NCBI GenBank assembly: GCA_003254905.1
Contig: QANU01031716.1
Span: 427,596-491,595, forward strand
DNA length: 64,000 nt
Source of the DNA: Nissolia schottii
Taxonomy: Eukaryota; Streptophyta; Magnoliopsida; Fabales; Fabaceae
Direction: 5' to 3'
Shown here: positions 1-12,477 of the stretch, one piece after another
Numbering within the stretch: the stretch's first letter is position 1
Layout: every line of letters starts with the position of its first letter
The notes under the pieces: generated by a model
What the model was told of the DNA's origin: nothing
The model's database searches: none
Seen by the model: the letters and a program-made list of their open reading frames with translations, nothing else
Position numbers and translations under genes: made by a program

Positions 1-1454
1 AATTAATCCTTCAAAGATACACGGGACATCAAGTTAGTCCTCTAAGATTTTGAACTTCAATTTGCATCCTCAATATTTAAAATGAACGTCAACTTAGTCT
101 TCCAATATGTATTTGGACACAAATCTGGTCATTAAATTGATATTTGTTTTATATTATGGACCAAATTGATATATCAAATCTTTGTAGCACAAATTCAACA
201 TCCGTGATATCTTTTAGAGACAAATTTGAGCATTTACTGCACAAAATACCACATGATTAATGTCATCTGAAGTCAACCAGTTCAATCCCAAGCCTAACCC
301 CAACAAACAATTGTTCCCTCCAGGAAAGGAAGCCAGAGATAACAGAGGAAAATCTTGTCTTAAAAATTTAACTACTTGTGAAAGTCATTCATCTACAAAA
401 GTCAGTGCCCATTAGCCATAATTAATCGCGATATCAATCACCACCTCAGCATTTAAAATCCATTTGTCTTTGCCTTTGTCTTTTTTCCTCTCTCGTGTAC
501 TATTTCTGTCTGTGATTGGTATTCATTTTTTCGTATGTCTTCCTTCCAATGTTATGAAAGGGAGCAACGATTTCGAAATTTATTGGCAATGCCATTTAAT
601 CACCAAATTATACTGGGAAAAATTCTTCCACTCCCCACAAGCTTTTAATTTAGTGTTTTCCCTAAACTATATTACAAGATTCATTTCTCACACAATCTCA
701 CTAGAAAACCAACACAAACTCAAACATGATTATCCTTTTCCCAGCAATAATATGCCTAGCCTATCATAGCAACCTGATCAATCTATCTTAAGTTTCTTTT
801 TTTTATTTCTGGCCGTGATCAATCCCATGAGTTGATTCTATCACACCACAGAAACATCTCTGGCAGTACTCAAGACGCATCAGATTTATGAAGCTATGAG
901 TCAGGTAGCTAGCCTAATCTATTAGTCCTGGCTATTCAGAGCCAACCAATATCGATACCTATTGAGTTTGTTGTTAATTATGAAAGGCAGCTAAGGTTTG
1001 GCATCATCCAAATTTGTATAGATTGAAATGACTAAAATCTCCACCAAGACTTTTCTACCACAAGTATAATTACTCCAAAATAATCTCTCCCTAGTATTCT
1101 GGAAACACAAATCATGATTTCAACTTCGTAATTCTGGCTGTGAGTGAGTAAAGATTTTAGTCTTCAGAATAGACTTTTATAGTGACAATTGTATCCTAAA
1201 GATGGGATAGCGACAGAAACCAGCTATCTAGTCCACTGATCATTAAACTACAGTTTCATTTAAAAGGATAAACGTTAAGAACTTTCAAACAGTAAAGGAA
1301 GATCTTCTGTAATACAAGCATGTAAACAAAACTGTAGTGCATGTATAATCTTACTTACCTGTCTTAGAATGGGGGATGAAGAACCCTTCAAAATTATGAA
1401 GATAGTAGAAGCATTAACAATGCCCCTAAAGAATTCCAAACTCAAGAAGAAAAC
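1..1454. other. Intergenic, no gene seen
   Basis: AT-rich sequence with no coding pattern. The first 200 bases hold phrases such as 'ggaccaaattgatat' that are common in dispersed plant repeats, but no element boundary could be found. The 101-codon open frame at 464-769 has no recognisable domain and looks fortuitous. The stretch just below 1455 should contain the 3' UTR of the neighbouring minus-strand gene. Confidence 0.6.
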
Positions 1455-3729
1455 TTAAAGGTGCTCCAAGATGTCATGAAGTTTAGGAACCCGCCGACGA
1501 AACAATGGTTCAAGTCGAAATGATGGATCACGAAACAGCCACCCTTGAGCATCATACATCTCGTTCCACGCCTGCACTATCTCATCAATTTTGAATCCTG
1601 CAGTTATGTAAAGTGGTTTTTTAGTTGTCTATAATCATGAATTATTTGAGATTTAAAAGGAATCTGAGGAAAACATGAACCTTATTTCCTCTCATACCTT
1701 CAAGTGCTGTTGCATTAGAGCAATGATTCTTTACAATGACAGCAATGTCAGTTGCAGAAGCTCCAGCAAGCTCAAACTTTTCGACAGCAACCTCCAAACA
1801 TTCCTCCCATGTTGGTAGGCCAAGCTTATATTCCACAACAGAACGTTCATACAATAAGGTACCCCACAAAAGATGAATCTGCAACTTCATCTTCGCCACC
1901 TTCTCCGAAGCCTCGTCAGAAGAAATATCCTTGAAAAGCCTATCCAAGCCCATTTTCTCTAACTGTGCCCTATATTTATCAGATTTACATAGTCCATTTA
2001 AACGCTGCTCTCCAATCTCCTCCCACATCATGATGCCTTTCTCCATGCTGTCCTCTGCCTTGTTATAGAGCTGCAGAACCTCGTCAGAAAGGCCAGCTCC
2101 TAAATCTATCTTGCTTGCTAATGCATAACTCCAGCAGAGCCTTGCTTGCTCGAACTGTTGGTGACCAAGAGCGAGATACCCTTCATAGAAATCTGGTTTG
2201 ATTTTCAAGGCTTCCTCATACCTCGTTTCTGCTATCTTGTACTCCTTTTGCGCCCACTCATACGCAGCCTTAATATGCTCCAAAGAAGGTTCTCCTGACC
2301 CATCCTCTGCAAAGAAAGCCCGGTTCCTTGCCCTGGACATGTGAACACTGCCCCAATTAAGTAATGCCAGCGCCGACATCTCTTGAAATTTGTCTGCAGC
2401 AATTTCAAAGAGCTCTTGCGCACCATCTCTTGTTACAGCATCCTCCATTGCCTCTGCATATAGATTCATCGCATGCTCATGAATATCTAAATAAGAATCA
2501 GATTCAAACCCGACATGGTTCTTGAACAGCCTTGCAAACCGGACAATCCAGTCTTCCACAGCCGTCACCTTCTTATCTCCATCTTCATCTTCTCCCATAA
2601 CACCATTTACAATACCATCACCTGTTTTCCCCGTCACTCCGTCATAACAAGGCTCTTGGTCTGAATTGACCTCCGCAATATAAAGTCGAATTGAGCCACT
2701 CTCATTACCAGCAGATTCAGCCAACCTCAGCTCATCAGTAGTAGTGATGGTAACCAAATCACCCTCTTCATCTCTATACTTCACAAGGACACCCTTCAAT
2801 CCCGGAAACTGATCCCTAACTATATCCCTCACCAACCTCAAGCTACAATTCTCTGGCAACTGTGCCCACCTTATATCCTCTCCAAACACCAACTTCACCT
2901 TCCTCGTGACCCCCTTCTCTTCCTCCACAACCTTGTCCTTCTTGTCCTCAGTTCCCGTCTTCGCGATCACTTCCTTGTCCTTCAAGGCATCCACCACAAC
3001 AGCTTTCTCTTCCTCCACAACCTCCTCATCCTCTTCCACAACCGCCTCCAAGGAACCCACACTCTCCTCAACAACAACCTTCTTATCCACCGCCTTCTCC
3101 TCCACCTTCTTCCCCTTCTTCCTCCTTGCTTTCTCTCTCGCAACTTTCGTCAAACACGTGGTGTGCCCCTCCTTGCCACCACCGAAATCACCCTCTCCCT
3201 CATCATCATCATCAAAACCAATCCCTCTCTCCTCCATCACTTTCCTCAATCCCTCAAAGAACTCCAACGCCGCGAGATTATTGGGCTCCAGGCCCAACAC
3301 AACCCTAACGTCCCTCAGGGCCAAGTCCAACCGATTCAGCGCCTCGTAGCACTTTCCCCTCTTCAGCAGAGCCTTGGTGTACTTGGGCGAAACCTCGAGC
3401 GCGAGGTTGCACTGCTGGATGGCGCGCGGGTACTCGCCGAGGCCCAGGTGCGTGTAGCAGCTGGCCATGGCGGTGCGGAGGTGGGCCACGTCGATGTGGC
3501 TTCGGGGGAGGAGGTTGAGGGCTTTTTCGTACTTTAACATGGCGCCCTCGTGGTCCTTCTTGTGGAAGAGGCGGTTGCCTTCTTCCCTGAGCTCCTGGGA
3601 CATGGTGATGAAGATGGCGGTGTCTTCGTCGAATGATTTGGGCTTGGTGGGGGGCTTTGAGTTGGGGTTCGTCCCGGCCCGCGAAGCTGCGGGCTGCTGC
3701 TGCTTTTTCTTACCAGAGGGCTTCCCCAT
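1455..3729 (-). CDS. PHOX/CLMP1-type TPR-PB1 domain protein, two exons
   Basis: The reading frame is complement(join(1455..1597,1698..3729)), giving 724 residues. The donor after 1698 reads GAAG/GTATGA and the acceptor before 1597 reads CTGCAG/GA. Together they restore a Gly codon and let the protein end in ...KLHDILEHL, whereas unspliced reading stops at 1642 inside the intron. Residues 1-40 are basic and low in complexity ([12 protein letters not shown]). Three TPR units follow at about 44-160 ([20 protein letters not shown] and onward), then an acidic/lysine-rich linker at about 165-275, a PB1 domain at about 278-355 ([14 protein letters not shown], with [12 protein letters not shown] in the acidic OPCA-like part), and a helical C-terminal TPR-like region. 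The closest family I know is Arabidopsis PHOX1/PHOX4, cytosolic carboxylate-clamp TPR proteins thought to bind Hsp70/Hsp90; CLMP1 is a more distant relative linked to chloroplast positioning. Start and ends match family length. No damage was seen, so it is probably functional. Confidence 0.93.
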
Positions 3730-4131
3730 CTGTGATGAGTTGAAAGTTACTCACTTGGGTGAATCAGAGTTGGAGAAAAAAGGGTAGAGAGAGCGCTGGT
3801 TTGAGAGATAGAGGAAGATGCGTGGCAAGAGGGCTTTCCCTACCCCCGCTTTTGTTTTCGGCTACTTGCAGCGGTACCCTTTTGGCCCAAGTCAACGCTG
3901 GCTCTGGCGCTGCCACTGCCACAAGGATCAACAGTTCCAATACCCCGCCAACGCGCTGTAAGCTGAGGTGAAATCTTAACCTTTAACTTTCTTATAACAA
4001 TAGTCAATTAGAATTGTGACGGGCTGTTCAACATTATCACGGTTACTGATGATTCAATAGTTTTTTATTAGTCATTCATTATAGATCTTCACTGCTCTCA
4101 AATATTCAATAGCCTTTGAACATCATTTTAA
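3730..4131. promoter_or_regulatory. Presumed 5' UTR and promoter of the PHOX gene
   Basis: This is the region immediately upstream of the minus-strand PHOX start codon. It is richer in GC near the ATG than the surrounding DNA and contains no convincing TATA box. The role is inferred from position only. Confidence 0.4.
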
Positions 4132-4133
4132 TC

Positions 4134-4167
<34 letters not shown>

Positions 4168-4180
4168 TTTTTTTTTTTTN
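4132..4180. repeat. (TC)n microsatellite, poly-T run and single N
   Basis: About 14 TC dinucleotides run from 4132, followed by roughly 20 T and an N at 4180. The unresolved base probably reflects sequencing trouble in the homopolymer. The run lies at the outer edge of the terminal-inverted-repeat element that follows. Confidence 0.85.
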
Positions 4181-6018
4181 CATGCAAGGTTATCAAACTC
4201 GAGAATTTTAAATAAACTCGTGGAGTCTCTGTAAACTTGAATCGTAAACTCGTACGAGTTTACTTATTATTAAAAAAATATTTTAAAAAACTATTATGCT
4301 ACAAAAATATATTTAATAAAATTTGAAATTCATAAATACTTTTAACTCTATAACAAAGCACAAAATAAAGATGAAATATATGAGTTTTAAGTTCAATTCA
4401 TACATAATACTCATTCTAAGTTCACAACATAACACGTCTAGTGCCCGACCCCATTGACCTTGATCCAGTTCCTGACCCAACAATTTCGGATATCCTAAAA
4501 TGCAAAGTAGAAATATATCCATTAATGATCAATCCCATTCATCAAATACATATAATATATATTCAAAATCAAGAATTTAAAGGTCAGAAACGTGTTCAAG
4601 AATGTTACTATCTAAGCAAACTCCATTGATATTATCAAATAGAAAATGATCAAACACCATGTCAAATTGTCAACTGTCAAACAATCAAAGACAATGCAGA
4701 GGATTTATTACTAATGTGGGAAAAAAAAAACCTATGGAACATACACAACAAAATTGCTTCAGATCATTGAAACAAAAAACACCAACAAGATTCATCAAAC
4801 ACTAACAGAGAACTTCATATCAAATAAATCTCGTTCAAGTAAAATAGCAAATAATAATGACCTGACATTAAGAGTTTTAAATAATTGCACATAATCGTAA
4901 AAGTAAAGGTTGAGAAGTAGAATGATGAAAATCTTCTAAAACTATTGAAAAGAGAAGTAGGAAATCTGAAGAAGTTATCAAGATAATCAGGAAAAATGTA
5001 GAATAATGAGCCATTGTTGGTAGTCACAAAAGATGGACTAAAATAGAAACATAAGATCTAAGAAAATTTCCTAGATAAACAACAAAAATAATATGGAGAA
5101 AAAAAAAAAAGGCATGGTGCGATAACTTGTGGATGCAAAGTTAATTTGTTAACCATAAATGTAAAGGATGAATTCAGTGAAATGAATTTAGCTTCAAAGC
5201 ACAAAGAACAACCTACAAATCTTATGGCTAAAACACTTGTGAGCTTCCTCTAGTTGCATAAATGAGAAGAATGCAACAACACACGCTGGCACACACACAA
5301 AGATTTCTCTATTCACAGAGTTAAAATTACAATATCAACCTCCATAGTTCCTCCACAAATCATCCATATCTGCATAATCTCAAAGACTCAAAGGGTCCTT
5401 GAGATCATAGAGAACAACAGAGAATCAAAGAATCACAGAGAACAACAACACCATTGAGATCATTACAAACCATATCTGTGATAATCTCAAAATATGTATA
5501 TCTGTATAGTCTCAAAATCACAAAATCAAAATTCCTCCATAGTGAATTTCAACAGTGAACAACAAAGAATCTTAAAATCACAGATCATCCATATCTGCAT
5601 AATCTCAAAAATTTTACCTCAAAATCAAGGAAATAGTGGCGAAGGAGCACGAGTGGGTGGTGACGATGAGAAGGAACGGAGCACAAGTGGGTAGTGGGCA
5701 CTGTGAACTGTGAATGGAGAACGACGATGCAGCTGCTAAACAACAAAGACGCAAATCCCTAATCTTAGACACGCTTAAAACGACGTTGTTTTTGCAAGTC
5801 AAAATGATGTCATTTTGCTGATTTGTGCCTCGTATGTTGAACTCATGAACTCGAACATAAACTCGCGATTTTATGTGATTTTAACCGAGTTTACCCGAGT
5901 TCAGCCGAATTTACCCAAAAACGAGTTTACATGCGAGTTTGTTTGATTTTATTACCTAAGAACGGAAATTCGTACAATTTTACAAGTTAAAACACGATTT
6001 TAATAACCATGCTTGCAT
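4181..6018. mobile_element. Non-autonomous element with imperfect terminal inverted repeats
   Basis: The left end reads CATGCAAGGTTATCAAACTC. The right end, read in reverse, begins CATGCAAGC followed by ATGGTTATTAAA. Both ends continue into 'aaactcg...gagttta' words that recur inward (4185-4260 and 5830-5990). No transposase-like protein was found inside; open frames are short and AT-rich, and a GC-richer patch at 5630-5770 has no recognisable coding content. The left-end sequence recurs inverted at 57568-57620. The family is not named: hAT-like or MULE-like are both possible, and no clear target-site duplication was found. Confidence 0.5.
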
Positions 6019-7025
6019 GTATCTTTTGTTTATCGATTCATTTTAGTAAAATAAGAAATAAAGAGAAGAGAAATATATTTGATTTTTTTTTGGGTACATA
6101 TTGTATTTTGAATTTTAATCAAACATATAATCTTGAAATAAAAATAAAAACAGCACCAGCTGTTGTTTAAACTTCAATTTTGTAGCGGTGATGTTTTTCC
6201 ACGTGCATGGATAAAATGGAGATTGCATATTAGAAAAAGCCTGTGGAGGGTGGGGTGGAAATGATTAGAATGTACACCTGTAAATTGAGCAATTATAAAA
6301 TGTAGTTTGGCCCCACGACTGAGATATTCCTGGAAGCAACGATGTACTTCCCAATCATTCCAAAGGTTGTATTTTTTTTGGTAACACGTGCGTTGTCTTC
6401 CTTTTCTTTTTCTTTTCTTCGTCTCCACTCGTTTCTTCACCTCTGTTACTTGACTCTTGTGTAACAAAAAACATAATCAGACAGACAACACAGTTGTTTA
6501 CTGTTGCTTGTCGATAGGCAATGCTTTAGTTGATGCACGACATACTAAAAATTGTGGATAACATTGATTCGATGATCACAAAAATCTTGTCTTATAAAAG
6601 AGAAATGTCTAACTCTCAGGGTCAGGGAGAATGCCAAGGCCTTAAAAGCTTTTTTTTTTTTTTTTTTTGGGTCTATCCTCCTCTATTAGTGAGGAAACAG
6701 AATTAAAAACTTGAGAAGAATTGTGTGCTTCTTGCCAGAGAATCCTTGTGAAGCAAACCCTGTTTCAAATGTGCAACAAAGTTCAGATTGTTGAGGAAGC
6801 TCAAGCAGGCGCAACCTTCATTTTTGGGGGAGCTGGGCCTGAGTGAACTGGGCTCATGGGGTTGGGCCCTTCATGTGTGTGTGAGCTGGACTCGTGTGAC
6901 AACCATTGATCTTTAGGCCACCCATGTGGTCTGATACGAGTGAAAAACAAGAATGAGATAATCAAGATCCCACAGGACATCAAATCCAATTCAAGATGCA
7001 AGGACCACAATTTTTTGTAGGTTAA
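6019..7025. other. Intergenic, no gene seen
   Basis: AT-rich DNA with a poly-T run near 6650-6668. The short minus-strand open frames here (for example 6801-7010) have no domain signal. Confidence 0.5.
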
Positions 7026-7242
7026 AGGTCTGTTTGTTTGTGTCTTTAAAGGAAGTAAAAAAGTGTACTTCTATTGATTTTTGTGTTGTTTGTGTTTCTA
7101 AAAAAATAAAAACAAAAAATAAGTATTTTTACTTGTTTTAAAATGCAGGTAAAAATCAAGATCTAGTAGAATAAAAAATAGTAAAAGAAAAAAGTACTCT
7201 CAGTACAAAAAAAAGTACTTTTAAGTATAAACAAACACACCC
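7026..7242. mobile_element. Tourist-like MITE with TAA target duplication
   Basis: The left end AGGTCTGTTTGTTTGTGTCT and the reversed right end GGGTGTGTTTGTTTATACTT are imperfect inverted repeats. TAA lies at 7023-7025 and again at 7243-7245, matching the 3-bp TAA/TTA duplication typical of PIF/Harbinger-related Tourist MITEs. The 217-bp interior is AT-rich and non-coding. Confidence 0.6.
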
Positions 7243-7499
7243 TAAGTCTAATTCAAGAAGTAGATACTAGATACAAATTTATTGTTTGGGTTGCAGCTTG
7301 CATTGCAGGGGTTCAACTACAAAGTATAGACAAACCTACTTTTGGGATGAGAGCATGGTAATATTTATTCGGGACAGAATCAATAGCCCAATAATGACCC
7401 AAAATATTTTATACAGGCCGAATGAAAAAAACATATAAACTAATTTTTAAAAGAAAAACACAAAAACTTTCATGTGATACATACCAATATCAATGGAGT

Positions 7500-7865
7500 G
7501 TTCTTCCTTGGTCTAAGTTAAGGAGTTTTTTTTTACTATATTGCCCATGTTAGTAAAATATATTACCAAAATACCACTATTTCAAACACATTATTAAAAT
7601 GCACCTGTTTCGAACAGCACAGTAGGCGAGTCCGCGTGATAAGGCCATGTATGACTTGCCAATTCATTTGGCGAGTACAACCAAGATTTGCCAACTCGCT
7701 AGGCGAATTTGGCATGAAAACACCAACTAATCTGGCGACTACGCTTTGAATTCGCCAACGTGGAAGGCAATTAAGCATTGAATTCGCCAACTGATTTGAT
7801 GAATTTGGGTTGAATTTGCCAATTGATTTTGCGATTTTGCATCCAATTTTCCCATCTATAGTTTT
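7500..7865. repeat. Palindromic minisatellite of CGCCAA/TTGGCG words
   Basis: Decayed units here carry words such as 'ttgccaattcatttggcgag', that is, short inverted repeats with a few bases between the arms. The leading sequence ('ttaccaaaataccactatttcaa') matches the flank of the larger arrays at 42.98-45.17 kb, so they are one family. Here the array precedes a PMD pseudogene on the minus strand. Confidence 0.65.
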
Positions 7866-8441
7866 TGCATTAAATCATGCATTGAATTTACCTTGCAGTG
7901 ATCATGATTTTTTACTAGTTTTGCTTTGACTTTGAAAAATGGTGATACTAGGTCTAATTTTAAAATTGATGCGGCTATAATTTTTTTACTAAGTTTACTT
8001 GTTTTGGATAATAACTAAAGAAGTTTTAAGATGCTCGATGCAGGGTAACGGGGCTTGCGTTTTAAATCCCCAATTTTAAGATTTGAACAATTACAAGAAT
8101 AATTATTAAATTAGAACATTTTGTTCTTGATAATTTGTGGAAGAAATTCAATTAATATGCCATTTATGATCACTGGAAGCAATCAATTTCACATGCCAAA
8201 TGTTAGGACTAGATGTTAAGTCATTGCATGTAGTTTATGGTTGTCATGTCTGTGATATAACATTTAGGTTTCAAACAAGAACAAGAGTTGCACATTTATA
8301 TAAAGTCACATATAATAAAAACACGTAAGTTAAAAGTAAGTTACGTAAATTTAAAATAACAAAATTAAAGATAACAAAGTCATTAGTAAAAAAAAACAAA
8401 TTAAATTAAAGCCAACAAAGTCACTCATGTTAAGGATCAAA

Positions 8442-9018
8442 CTATGACAGTCTAGGATGAGGGTCAGATGATGTGTCAGCCTGTGATGGATAAGTATATG
8501 GGGGCGGGTAAGGAAACAATGATTGTGGGTAAGAATGTGGTGGTGGTGGTGGTAATGGGTAAGGGTATGATTGTGGTGGGTAAGGGTATGGAGGATATGA
8601 ATATCCATAATGATATGGTGGTGGATAGTAATTTGGTGGTGGAGGATAAGGAGTAATTGATGGGTGAGACGGTGGGATAGCAACATCAATATTAATTGTG
8701 GTAGTGGCTTCATGCTGAGTAGTTTGGTGGCTTGAAGACTCATATGTGTCAGTATTACGAACTCGTCTTCGTCCAACCTTCAATAAGAAAGTCGAGTATC
8801 ACTGAAACATCCTACAGTGTGACCGTGTACTCTCCATATGGTAGATGGAAAACGTGGGTCTCAGGACGCCACCTCTCTACTAAGGCACTGACCAATGCCC
8901 TATCGTATTGGAATGCTGGCATGACGTGCGCAACATCCCAAAATCTGGCAACCAGCAGTCCCTGCTCCATCAGTGGATATGGCTCATGAAAACTATTGTA
9001 TCGTCTAGTCTCCAACAT
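8442..9018 (-). pseudogene. Plant mobile domain (PMD/MAIN-like) pseudogene
   Basis: The minus strand from 9018 encodes the start of a MAIN-like plant mobile domain: [20 protein letters not shown] followed by [19 protein letters not shown] and then GEYTVTL. These match the family's conserved RWRPETHTFHLP(x)GE-TVTL block. An in-frame TAG follows TVTL where relatives have Glu or Gln before DV. Reading resumes as DVSVILD and then collapses; the bulk of the domain is missing. A Pro/Tyr/His-rich tail (8442-8783, PYPPPPNYYPPPYHYGYSYP) begins with KVGRRRVRNTD in another frame. Family members include transposon-carried copies and the nuclear MAIN/MAIL proteins of meristem maintenance. This copy is a transposon-type relic, not a working gene. 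Upstream exons could not be identified. Confidence 0.65.
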
Positions 9019-9769
9019 ACGAGCCTAAAAAAATACATAAAAAATAGTATTCAAAATAATTACACAAAAGTGACTCGAAATAATTCATAAAACGTGCTGC
9101 ATTCAAGTTCCTAAAAACTCTATAGGTCAACAATTATAGTTTCTTTTACACTGAAATCAATAAATTAATCAACAACTATAGCATTCAAGTTCCCAAAAAC
9201 TCTATAGATCTAACATTGAAGCTCAATAAAATGCTCAATCTTAGCAATCTACCCAAAAAATTTACATATATTTTATCAATCTAGAATAACTCTAGATCTA
9301 ACTAACATTCAAGTTCAATAAAATACTCATTTGAACTAACATTCATGTTCAATAACAACATTTGTCTATTTATCTAACTAACATAATGCTAACATTCATA
9401 GATCTAACTATTTATCAAGTTCAACAAATCTAACTAACACTCAGGTTCAATAACAACATTTTATCAATCTAACAAACAATTTATATATTTATCTATAAAT
9501 TTACACTACCATTTTTTACCTACACTAACCTAACTTTTGTCTACAACACTAGCATAAATAGAAACACAAAAACGCTGTGGTAAAGATATCTAGGTACCTG
9601 GAAATTTACTCAAGGTTGATGTGGTCGACCTCGTTCAAACGCAATAAATTTGCACTTTCCATTGCACTACGAACCAAAATATCAACCGCACAACATTTTT
9701 AGAGGGAGAAAGTGATTTTTGAGAGAGAGAGAGAGAGTTAGAATTGTGAAGAAGTCATTTAAACTGACT

Positions 9770-9950
9770 CATTTACATAGAACTCCCAAAAGTGTCGATT
9801 CAAATAAATTCCTAAAGAAGTTGATTTGAATCAACTCCTATTTAATAAAAAAAAATTTAAAAATATTACAAAAGTCAATTTGAATCGATTCCGGCTTAAA
9901 AAAAATAAAAAAGCAAAACATAAGTTAATTTAAATTGATTCTCTTTATAG
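9770..9950. repeat. Decayed repeats of a GATTTGAATC-type palindrome
   Basis: Four or five variants of 'gttgatttgaatcaactcc' / 'caatttgaatcgattcc' follow each other at about 45-60 bp spacing. Each is a near-palindrome. They lie on the 5' side of the PMD pseudogene and may belong to the same element. Confidence 0.5.
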
Positions 9951-10830
9951 GAAAAATGGTTTATTTTAAAAATAATTTTTAGATTGATTTATTTGAGTAA
10001 TAGAGTTATTTTGTTATTTTATTTTGAGAATTTTACTGAAGCCCAAGCTCACCAATACGACTAGATGGAGGAATCTATTGAAAGGGGCAAAAGCCAAAGG
10101 GGACATGATGGATTGAACTTACCATACCAGTGGACAAATAGTTGTGGGCATGGATGCCAATTGCCGCCGGCAAGCACATTCTGTTGCTTTTGTATTTTGT
10201 CTTGTTAATTACTTGGCCCACTCTTTCACATGTCAAATATTCCAATCTTCTAATTCACTCTATGTTCTTCCAAAAATGCACTTGCTTCGACGTTGTGGAT
10301 AATTTTGATGTCTTCTGCCCTTCCATGCAACAACGGTATGGTCATCTGAATTCTCAGCCGATCACATTCTTCCAGTTCCTAAATGCACGAATATTGTTAA
10401 AAGTTATAAAGCGAAACTTGTATATAAACTTTTATTGTTTAAATTATAAATAGTAAAAAATCATTAGACTGAGTCAAGTCAACTCAATGTTGTTAGACAT
10501 CTTTTAAGTCATGTTGTTATTGCACTTTGAACAACTTTTTAGATTTATTTTATTTTATTTTGGGTCGAAAGCTTTTAAGTTTTATATCCGAATTAGTATT
10601 TGTTTCCGTGAACAACAATTAATGGGCAAACCATGTCCACCTCAGGGGGAATCAAGAAGCAAAAACAAGCCCAATATAGGTAATAGTCCAAGACCCAGAA
10701 AAGGTGAGGCTATAGTTCTATTATTTTGTCATACTGTACATTATTGATCTTGATTTATTTTATACGAATATGTGGTAAACTTGTATACACGGGTACTTCT
10801 CTTGAATATGCATATTCCACGTGAAAAGAC
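9951..10830. other. Intergenic, no gene seen
   Basis: AT-rich sequence. Open frames at 10142-10453 and 10511-10747 have neither domains nor coding composition. Confidence 0.5.
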
Positions 10831-10960
10831 CAACGTGAGTTGGTATAAGTAGTAAGTGGTTAGGTATTACTTAAGCAGATTTTGGATTCGAGACGTTGTA
10901 TACGCAATTATATTTATTGGAAGATTCACCCACCACAGTTAAGTATGTTTGAAATCAGGC
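10831..10960 (+). mobile_element. Possible tRNA-derived SINE remnant
   Basis: The segment 'gtaagtggttaggtatta...ggattcgagac' has the spacing and wording of a Pol III A box followed by a B box (GGATTCGAGAC resembles GGTTCGANNCC). No target duplications or tail were confirmed. Confidence 0.3.
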
Positions 10961-11011
10961 GGGCAACCAAAAAGGATATTTGATGTGAACTACACGTAAA
11001 TTATGCATAAT

Positions 11012-11243
11012 GAATGAGAGCACGCTCCACCCACCATGCTAAACGGAACATTTTGCTCCTAAATTTTGTAGTTTAATATCTTAATAATATATGACTAGAT
11101 GTTTAACATTCCTACTTTATCGGACCAAATATTAAGACAGAATAAACATCTTAGAGATTGTGCATTTTTATATTAGTTTAATATTTGGTGCTAGAAGTTG
11201 GCATAGATTTGATCCTCCCCGTGGGAATGAAAAAACATTTTCT
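11012..11243 (+). repeat. Copy 1 of a roughly 230-bp direct repeat
   Basis: This is strongly similar to 12250-12477: both begin 'gaatgagag(c/t)acgctccacc', share 'ttttgctcctaaattttgta' and end 'gggaatgaaaaaacatt'. The pair lies about 1.2 kb apart in the same orientation and could be short LTRs of a small element or a local duplication. No primer-binding site was recognised. Confidence 0.75.
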
Positions 11244-11305
11244 AACTAATAGTTTACCATTTTGTGTGAGTTCAGTTACTAATAGGGTATTGTCACTACT
11301 ATCAA

Positions 11306-11718
11306 TAGGGGTGTACACGGGTCGAGTCGAATCATTTTCTCATTTTTTTTCATTGGGCACTTGCCAAACCCACCATCCGCATTAGACAGGTTGGGTTAGG
11401 CAAGTCGACGGGTGACCTGTCATGCTTTTTTAATTCATTTTTTATTTAACTTATTTTTTTATAATAAAAATATATTTTTTAATTTAAAAATATATACTAT
11501 CTTTTAATGCATAAAATGGTCTTAGATCCAAAAAGAAAATAAATCTAATAAAAAAAGAAAATATATTTTCTTTTGTTTTTAATATATATAAAATAAAAAA
11601 ATTAAATAAAAAGGCAGGTCAACAAGTCGGGTCTCATAATTTAGGACCAACACCCGACCCTACACAAGTGACGAGTTAGGTGGGTTGGCAGGTCATCCCA
11701 ACCCGTTGCACACCCCTA
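11306..11718. mobile_element. hAT-like MITE nested between the direct repeats
   Basis: The left end TAGGGGTGTACACGGGT matches the reversed right end TAGGGGTGTGCAACGGGT. The interior repeats 'gggtcgagtcg', 'gggttaggcaagtcg' and 'cacccgacccta' and has no coding capacity. The flanking 8-mers (actatcaa, gttgccgg) do not match, so the target duplication is lost or one end is rearranged. Confidence 0.55.
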
Positions 11719-12249
11719 GTTGCCGGCAGTGGACACCCTGAGTACATCAAAAAAAATATTGAGTGCTAAAAAATAGGGAAAATTTAAATTATAGGATTCA
11801 ATTATCTTTAAAACAAAGAAAATTGGGCATCTCTTCCTTTAATCAAATGTTAAGGATTTAATCCTCGTTTTAGGTATAAAGTAACTTTAAAATTTGTAAC
11901 TAATGTTTACTCCCTTAAACGGGCTTGCATTACTCGAAAAAATTAGTCTTTGACGGTGAATAACTTTGGAGACAAAATTTGAGAAGATTTAAATAAATTT
12001 AAGGTTGATTGTATTTATCTCTCAAAATGATTTACACTTTCAAGCTTTGACACAAAATTGTAGTTAACGGTCTATGGAAACAATTTGACTTAAATAAATG
12101 TTTTCGATCCTCGACAAATATTTTGAGATTTTATTTAGGTTTCTAATTTTTTTTTTGTCCAAACACATATGAAAGAATTACTTGATTTTAGTGTTTGCTA
12201 ATAGTAGGAACATCAGGGTAAAGCTTGAACCATGAATATGCCCTACAAA

Positions 12250-12477
12250 GAATGAGAGTACGCTCCACCGACCATGCGAAACGAAAAATTTTGCTCCTAA
12301 ATTTTGTAGTTTAATACTTGGATAATATACGTCTAGATGTTTAATGTTCTTTATCAGACCAAATATTAAGACAGAATAAGCATCTCAAAGATTGTGCATT
12401 TTTATATTATTTTAATATTTGATGCTAGAAGTTGGCGTGGATTTGATCCGCCTAGTGGGAATGAAAAAACATTTCCT
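12250..12477 (+). repeat. Copy 2 of a roughly 230-bp direct repeat
   Basis: Partner of 11012-11243, diverged by scattered substitutions and small indels. See that entry for shared words. Confidence 0.75.

Noticed and set aside
464..769. 101-codon plus-strand open frame
   Set aside because: No domain, AT-rich codon use and no splice context; expected by chance in DNA of this composition.
2906..3537. Several plus-strand frames over the PHOX gene
   Set aside because: Antisense shadows of the acidic/lysine-rich linker and TPR coding sequence.
8351..8776. His/Leu-rich minus-strand frame
   Set aside because: Frame-shifted reading of the Pro/Tyr-rich repeat tail of the PMD relic; the alternative frame better fits family composition.
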